Shown in pieces: positions 59,889 to 64,000 of a stretch of 64,000 nt of DNA (the first letter of the stretch is position 1; each line of letters opens with the position of its first letter). The position numbers and the translations under genes were made by a program. The notes beneath the pieces are model-generated. The model was not told where the DNA came from and made no database searches. It saw nothing but the letters and a program-made list of their open reading frames with translations. Source of the DNA: an uncultured Clostridia bacterium (GTDB lineage Bacteria > Bacillota > Clostridia > Oscillospirales > Acutalibacteraceae); assembly GCA_947166625.1 (NCBI GenBank), contig CAMVEX010000013.1, forward strand, positions 1 through 64,000, read 5' to 3'.

Positions 59889-62048
59889 TCAAGGCTTTAT
59901 CTCCACTATTGGCAGTTTCCTGAACAGAGCCTTGAAGAAAGCAGCGATTCTGTTAAAAAAGTTGTTTTTAACAGTCACAGTACAGGTTTTACTCAGTTCC
60001 ATACCGTTGCCGTCTTTTTGAATATTGCCGTTTGAATCAACAATCTTTATTGTGAACGTCCTACTTTCACGCAACTCTCCTGCATTATATGAAACGGATT
60101 TGTTATCGCCTTTGGCGAGTCGAGCGTTGCCGTCGCAGATAATGAGTGAATAGCCTTCGGGAACATTTTCTGCCGTGGCGGTGATAGTTACTTTGGAGCG
60201 ATAGCTGACAGTATAACTTGATCTGACATTAAGTTTCGCACCCGATGTAGGATTTTCTACAGATTCATCGTAACCGAGAGAGCCGAATCTCCATACGGCA
60301 TAAAGCGTTTTGTTTGAAGTGAGATTGAAATTGCTTCCGGCACTGTATTGTGCGGATGTTGCATTTGAATAAGTTGACCATCCGAGGAAGGTATAACCAT
60401 CTCTGACGGGCTTCACGGTCGAAAGTGTGATGCTACCGTTTCCGGTTTGGCTTGAAGGGGCACCGCTTCCCCCGTTAGCATTGTATGTTAATGTATATGA
60501 AATAGGTGTTATGGGGTTTTGACTCCAAATTGCATAAAGTGTTTTATTAGAGGTAAGGGCGTAGCTTGCTCCCGGCTGATACTGAGCCGATGACGCACCC
60601 GAATTTGTTGACCAGCCAAGGAAGGTGTAGCCGCTTCTTGAGGGCTTAACACTTGAAAGAGTAATTATTCCGTTACCTGTCTGACTTGAGGGGGCGCCAC
60701 TTCCTCCGTTGGCATTGTATGTTAATGTATATGTTGTCGGAGTAGCTCCGCTTGAAACCGTGACTGCTATTGATACCTTCCCCGCGTTACATTCGCCCGT
60801 CAACACAGCGTTTCCGGCTCCAACGGCTTTAACATTTCCGGAAGAAACAGTTGCTACAGATGTATTGTTGCTGGACCATGTGCAGTTTTGCAATGATGAG
60901 AAGGTATTGTGGGGAGCAGCAGATATACTGACTTGCTGCGAAACGGTCGGTAAAGCAGATACTTCGCCTTTCTTAAGCGAAAGGCTGCTGTAGGACGGTG
61001 TGAGTGTTTTTGAAGAAATCAATTTATCAAGGACAGTAACCGAAACTGTTTTAGCGCTGTCATTGACCATCGTAACGGCAGTACTTATTGTAGGTCTTCT
61101 GAATTCCTGAACCCAGAATTTTCTCCCGTTATACTCGGCACATCCTATACCAACAGCTGAATATCCGGATGAAAGCATATTCCTTCTGTGACCCTGACCT
61201 TCATACATCTCCGTTGCTTCTTCCCATGCGGTCTGCACCTGAGAAGCCGAGGTTTGACCATAGGCAATGTTTTCACCTGCGTATGATGAGGAATAAGCCG
61301 TAAAACTGCTCTCGCCGTTGGGTCTTGTATGGGCATAATATACAGCTAATTCCGCGGCTCTCTGCATTGCCGCTTTTTCAAGATCATAATCATAAGTAAG
61401 CTCGCCCAAGCCACTGCAAATGATTTTTTCTGTGTTATCGGCGCTCCAATACCACGCGTCGCTTCCCGTTCTCAAAGAATTTATACGGTTCAAAATAGAT
61501 CGGGCTTCTGTTTGATGATATGTTACCGAAAAGGTTAATTTGCTTGAATCCAAAGCACTTGAATCAATGACATTGCCGGTAAAAGAAGTGTATTTTTGAT
61601 TTAATGCTTTTACCATTTCGGTCATGCTTGATGAATAATCGGTTCCCTTATAGATTTCGACCGTTTTATTGTCAATAAATAGAACACAGGGGAGGACCAC
61701 GCTGCCGCTTATATATTCGTATAACCAGCTCGGAAGATAATAATAATCGTCGCTGTCGCAATTAAGCCCATATACTTTTGTGCCGCAATCCATCCAAGGC
61801 ACTAAGCTGTAATTACCTACAAAATATGAGTTGTAGCAGGTATCGGGTCTGTAATAAAAAACAATAAACTTGTCGCCGTTATTATATTTTGTGTTTACTT
61901 GCGAAACATTTGAATTTATCCAGTTATCATTTTCCTGAAAGTTGCTGTCAAATTCTGAGCCGGCAGCAAAAGAATTGAGAGCAAACAGGTTTCCCGCAAT
62001 TAAGCAAATCGTTAAAACTATAGCGGACGCTCTTTTTATGTGTTTCAC
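59889..62048 (-). CDS. Secreted thioredoxin-like / CAP (SCP/PR1) domain protein with InlB repeats
   Basis: About 719 aa. I choose the GTG at 62048: GGAGAGA lies 4-5 bases upstream and the product starts with a clean signal peptide (VKHIKRASAIVLTICLIAGN...SFAA); the frame is open to a TTG at 62111. Residues about 55-150 look like a thioredoxin fold ('FIVFYYRPDTCYNSYF', 'VLPCVLFIDNKTVEIYKG') but with only one Cys at the active-site position. Residues 175-330 are a CAP domain ('YYAHTRPNGESSF', 'GENIAYGQ', 'GQGHRRNMLSSGYSAVGIG'). An Ig-like Big_2 unit, two InlB repeats ('YTLTYNANGGSGAPSSQTG'), and a beta module ending in 'NNFFNRIAAFFKALFRKLPI' complete it. The C-terminal module resembles that of the next gene. 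Role unknown; extracellular. Confidence 0.85.
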   Translation of the reverse strand: MKHIKRASAIVLTICLIAGNLFALNSFAAGSEFDSNFQENDNWINSNVSQVNTKYNNGDKFIVFYYRPDTCYNSYFVGNYSLVPWMDCGTKVYGLNCDSDDYYYLPSWLYEYISGSVVLPCVLFIDNKTVEIYKGTDYSSSMTEMVKALNQKYTSFTGNVIDSSALDSSKLTFSVTYHQTEARSILNRINSLRTGSDAWYWSADNTEKIICSGLGELTYDYDLEKAAMQRAAELAVYYAHTRPNGESSFTAYSSSYAGENIAYGQTSASQVQTAWEEATEMYEGQGHRRNMLSSGYSAVGIGCAEYNGRKFWVQEFRRPTISTAVTMVNDSAKTVSVTVLDKLISSKTLTPSYSSLSLKKGEVSALPTVSQQVSISAAPHNTFSSLQNCTWSSNNTSVATVSSGNVKAVGAGNAVLTGECNAGKVSIAVTVSSGATPTTYTLTYNANGGSGAPSSQTGNGIITLSSVKPSRSGYTFLGWSTNSGASSAQYQPGASYALTSNKTLYAIWSQNPITPISYTLTYNANGGSGAPSSQTGNGSITLSTVKPVRDGYTFLGWSTYSNATSAQYSAGSNFNLTSNKTLYAVWRFGSLGYDESVENPTSGAKLNVRSSYTVSYRSKVTITATAENVPEGYSLIICDGNARLAKGDNKSVSYNAGELRESRTFTIKIVDSNGNIQKDGNGMELSKTCTVTVKNNFFNRIAAFFKALFRKLPIVEIKP

Positions 62049-62115
62049 AGAATCTCTCCAATCAGAATACATCTTACTCTGCGTAAATAGGTTTTGCATA
62101 AAGCCATTCAAGTTT

Positions 62116-62142
62116 GAGAGCAGATGCGGGGCATCTGCTCTC
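62116..62142 (-). other. Intercistronic perfect hairpin
   Basis: GAGAGCAGATGC (62116-62127) and GCATCTGCTCTC (62131-62142) form a 12-bp stem with a 3-nt loop in the 113-bp gap between two secreted-protein genes. No U-run follows on the minus strand. Confidence 0.65.
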
Positions 62143-62161
62143 CTTATTTAAAGTAATGATT

Positions 62162-64000
62162 TTACGGCTTTATAACTTCGGTTTTTGTTCTGCCGAAAAT
62201 ATATCTGATAACGCCGATCAGTCTTGAGAAGAAACCGGTTTTAACCGATATCTTACAGGTGCCTTTTAAAGCGTTACCGTTCTCATCTTTTGCAACAGTA
62301 TTATCTGAACCGATTACTTCGAACTCAAGAGTCCTTGTGTTTTTGACTATGGACATTTCCCAATTTAGGCTTTTTCCGTCGGCAGATTCATAATCAATAT
62401 TATCGGTAGTGTCAGTATCATTAACGACGAATCTGTAGTCTTTCGGCAGATTATCAACAGTTGCCGTAATATCTACATTTGAATAATATGAAATTTCCGT
62501 ATCTTTGGGAATATGAATCTTCGTATTTGTAAGACATCCACATTCGTCACATATTCCATCTTCTCCTATATCCGAATGACTATTTTTTATAATCGTCGTT
62601 GTTTTTGGAACTCTGCTTATTTCTTTGCCGCACTCGCTGCAATATACGACGGAATCATAAGAGCCTGCTTTTGAGCAAGTAGCGGGAATTTCATTTTCAT
62701 TTACAGCAGCTTTGGGGGTATGTTCTTTCGTATCTGTCGGAATTACCTTCGTCTGTTTTTTGAGTTCCTTGTTAGCAAATACCGCAGTAAATTCTTTCTC
62801 GCCTTTTTCGGTGCAAGTTGCCGCCTTTGTTACTTTGGAAGTTACGGTGCCGTCGATTGTGTATTTCTGCGTGCAATTATCGTTTTTGCACTTCACGGTT
62901 GCGACGCAAGCGGAATAATCATCGTTCCAATTGTATTCGGCATTTTCATAATCCCAATCGTGATCTTTTGCCTGAATGGGCTGCTCGCTCTCAGGTTTAA
63001 CCTCGGAGCATCTGGAACATATAATCCGGTCATATCCTGCTTCGGTGCAGGTTGCATCTTTATGGTCAGACTTTGTAAAGTCGTGACCGAGCGCTTTTGT
63101 TTCAACAGACTCTGTTTGGGTTTTAAGCTGCTCGTTTTCAAATGCTGCGGTATATTTAGTTGTTCCTGTTTCGGTGCAAGTTGCCGCCTTTGTTACTTTG
63201 GAAGTTACGGTGCCGTCGATTGTGTATTTCTGCGTGCAATTATCGTTTTTGCACTTCACGGTTGCGACGCAAGCGGAATAATCATCGTTCCAATTGTATT
63301 CGGCATTTTCATAATCCCAGTTATGGCCGGTTGCCGGGATTGGGATATATTTTTCATCGCCTTTTTGAGCCAGATCTTGCTCGTCAAATGTTGCGGTTAC
63401 CTTCTTCTTGCCGTCAACCGTGCAAGTAGGATCGGAAACCGTAGTTACATCGATTTTTGCGCTTACAGGTTTGGTGATACCGCAGTCTCTCTTACAGGTC
63501 AGTTTTGCTGTATACGCACTGCTGTCTTCACTCCATGTGCAAACGGCATTTTCATAATCCCAATCGTGACCGAGTGCGGGAGTGATTTCGCCCTTCTCGG
63601 TTTTCTCACATCTGGTGCACTTATACTCTTTATATCCCTCTTTTTCACAATTCGGTTTATAAGTTGTTTCTTCCCAGTCGTGTCCGAGCTTGTTTATGAT
63701 TCTTGTACCAAGAATTTCTTTACAGTCCGGGCAGTAATATTCTTCTTCGCCGTTACCGGTGCAGGTTGCTTTTGTCTTTACTCTCCATTCTGCGTTTTTA
63801 TGATTGAGTTTAGGGATAGCCCACTCATCAAACTCTTCTTTGCAGCGAGTGCAATAATCATATTCTCTGCCGTCTTCGGTGCAGGTTGCAGGCTCTGTTT
63901 TATGTTTCAAATCATGATCTAACGCGGCTGTTGTTTCAATATGTTCGGATTCATAACCGCAACCCTCAACCTTACAACGCTGATAAGTATAGCCTTTCTC
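62162..64000 (-). CDS. Partial secreted Cys-pair repeat protein (N-terminus beyond window)
   Basis: The frame is open to the window edge, so at least 612 residues are visible and the N-terminus and signal peptide are missing. The first visible residues (EKGYTYQRCKVEGCGYESEH) already belong to the repeats. There are about ten repeats of the type 'ATCTEDGREYDYCTRCKEEF...PKLNHK', the same family as in the 2733-aa protein. A 121-residue unit is duplicated: the DNA of 62806-62956 and 63169-63319 is identical. The C-terminal 110 residues form a beta module ('DITATVDNLPKDYRFVVNDT') ending 'GFFSRLIGVIRYIFGRTKTE' then VIKP, matching the end of the neighbouring CAP protein. Probably surface exposed; function unknown. 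Confidence 0.85.
   Translation of the reverse strand, partial: EKGYTYQRCKVEGCGYESEHIETTAALDHDLKHKTEPATCTEDGREYDYCTRCKEEFDEWAIPKLNHKNAEWRVKTKATCTGNGEEEYYCPDCKEILGTRIINKLGHDWEETTYKPNCEKEGYKEYKCTRCEKTEKGEITPALGHDWDYENAVCTWSEDSSAYTAKLTCKRDCGITKPVSAKIDVTTVSDPTCTVDGKKKVTATFDEQDLAQKGDEKYIPIPATGHNWDYENAEYNWNDDYSACVATVKCKNDNCTQKYTIDGTVTSKVTKAATCTETGTTKYTAAFENEQLKTQTESVETKALGHDFTKSDHKDATCTEAGYDRIICSRCSEVKPESEQPIQAKDHDWDYENAEYNWNDDYSACVATVKCKNDNCTQKYTIDGTVTSKVTKAATCTEKGEKEFTAVFANKELKKQTKVIPTDTKEHTPKAAVNENEIPATCSKAGSYDSVVYCSECGKEISRVPKTTTIIKNSHSDIGEDGICDECGCLTNTKIHIPKDTEISYYSNVDITATVDNLPKDYRFVVNDTDTTDNIDYESADGKSLNWEMSIVKNTRTLEFEVIGSDNTVAKDENGNALKGTCKISVKTGFFSRLIGVIRYIFGRTKTEVIKP
62806..62956 (+). repeat. 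151-bp perfect intragenic duplication, copy 1
   Basis: Base-for-base identical by my reading to 63169-63319; the offset of 363 bp is 121 codons, so the frame is kept. Confidence 0.92.
63169..63319 (+). repeat. 151-bp perfect intragenic duplication, copy 2
   Basis: Second copy of 62806-62956. No synonymous differences, indicating a recent duplication or gene conversion. Confidence 0.92.

Noticed and set aside
62720-63922. 400-codon plus-strand open frame opposite the Cys-repeat gene
   Set aside because: The translation is a low-information, Phe/Cys-rich mirror of the repeats, duplicated with the 151-bp repeat. It has no start signal.
51603-64000. Sortase-anchored (LPXTG) proteins
   Set aside because: The C-termini were read directly. 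They end in aromatic or basic amphipathic tails without LPXTG or a similar motif.

Overview
The window reads as chromosome of a low-to-mid GC Gram-positive anaerobe of class Clostridia, most likely an Oscillospirales/Ruminococcaceae-type gut bacterium; genus cannot be set from sequence alone. The reasons are strong AGGAGG-type ribosome binding sites, clean TTGACA/TATAAT promoters, the str operon order rpoB-rpoC-rpsL-rpsG-fusA-tuf, the tig-clpP-clpX group, dockerin-type C-termini, and very large secreted proteins built from InlB-type (Listeria-Bacteroides) and cysteine-pair repeats.

Layout. (1) 1-22171, minus strand: four genes for secreted repeat proteins (one cut by the window edge, then about 2913, 1874 and 1754 aa). 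Two end in dockerin-like calcium loops. Three carry a cohesin-like beta-sandwich module with the pattern 'YD..FF ... W.fEi.L.VK'. (2) 22846-25421, minus: GH36 alpha-galactosidase translationally coupled (TAATG) to a Nudix hydrolase, with a promoter divergent from (3) 25589-31090, plus: threonine synthase, a metallophosphoesterase, then tig-clpP-clpX. (4) 32698-35253, plus: a compact esterase-kinase-AraC operon bounded on both sides by repeat blocks. (5) Divergent ackA (minus) and tmcAL (plus), an acetate-producing and an acetate-using enzyme. (6) 38398-50710, plus: rpoB, rpoC, rpsL, rpsG, fusA and tuf, with extra promoters before rpsL and tuf. (7) 51603-64000, minus, visibly more AT-rich: an amidase/vWA/Cys-rich giant (2733 aa), a thioredoxin-like/CAP-domain protein, and a partial Cys-rich repeat protein.

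Four intergenic blocks (about 10.05-11.13, 31.13-32.55, 35.33-35.62 and 50.76-51.11 kb) are packed with the same families of short palindromic repeats, some as long near-identical copies up to 41 kb apart. They sit behind gene ends or terminators and look like REP/MITE-type elements. One element is interrupted by a 183-bp insert.

How it fits together: a conserved housekeeping core (transcription, translation, proteostasis, acetate and threonine metabolism, galactoside use) is flanked by two clusters for the cell surface. The most interesting possibility is that the left cluster is a non-cellulosomal cohesin/dockerin-like assembly made of giant repeat proteins. Other points for a second look are an orphan three-way-junction RNA candidate (9942-10035), a 220-nt structured leader (22172-22394), perfect hairpins without U-tracts between the giant genes, three equally spaced dyads at 22.54-22.85 kb, and a 12-bp inverted repeat bracketing the rpoB -10 element. 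No tRNA, rRNA, CRISPR array or complete transposase gene was seen.
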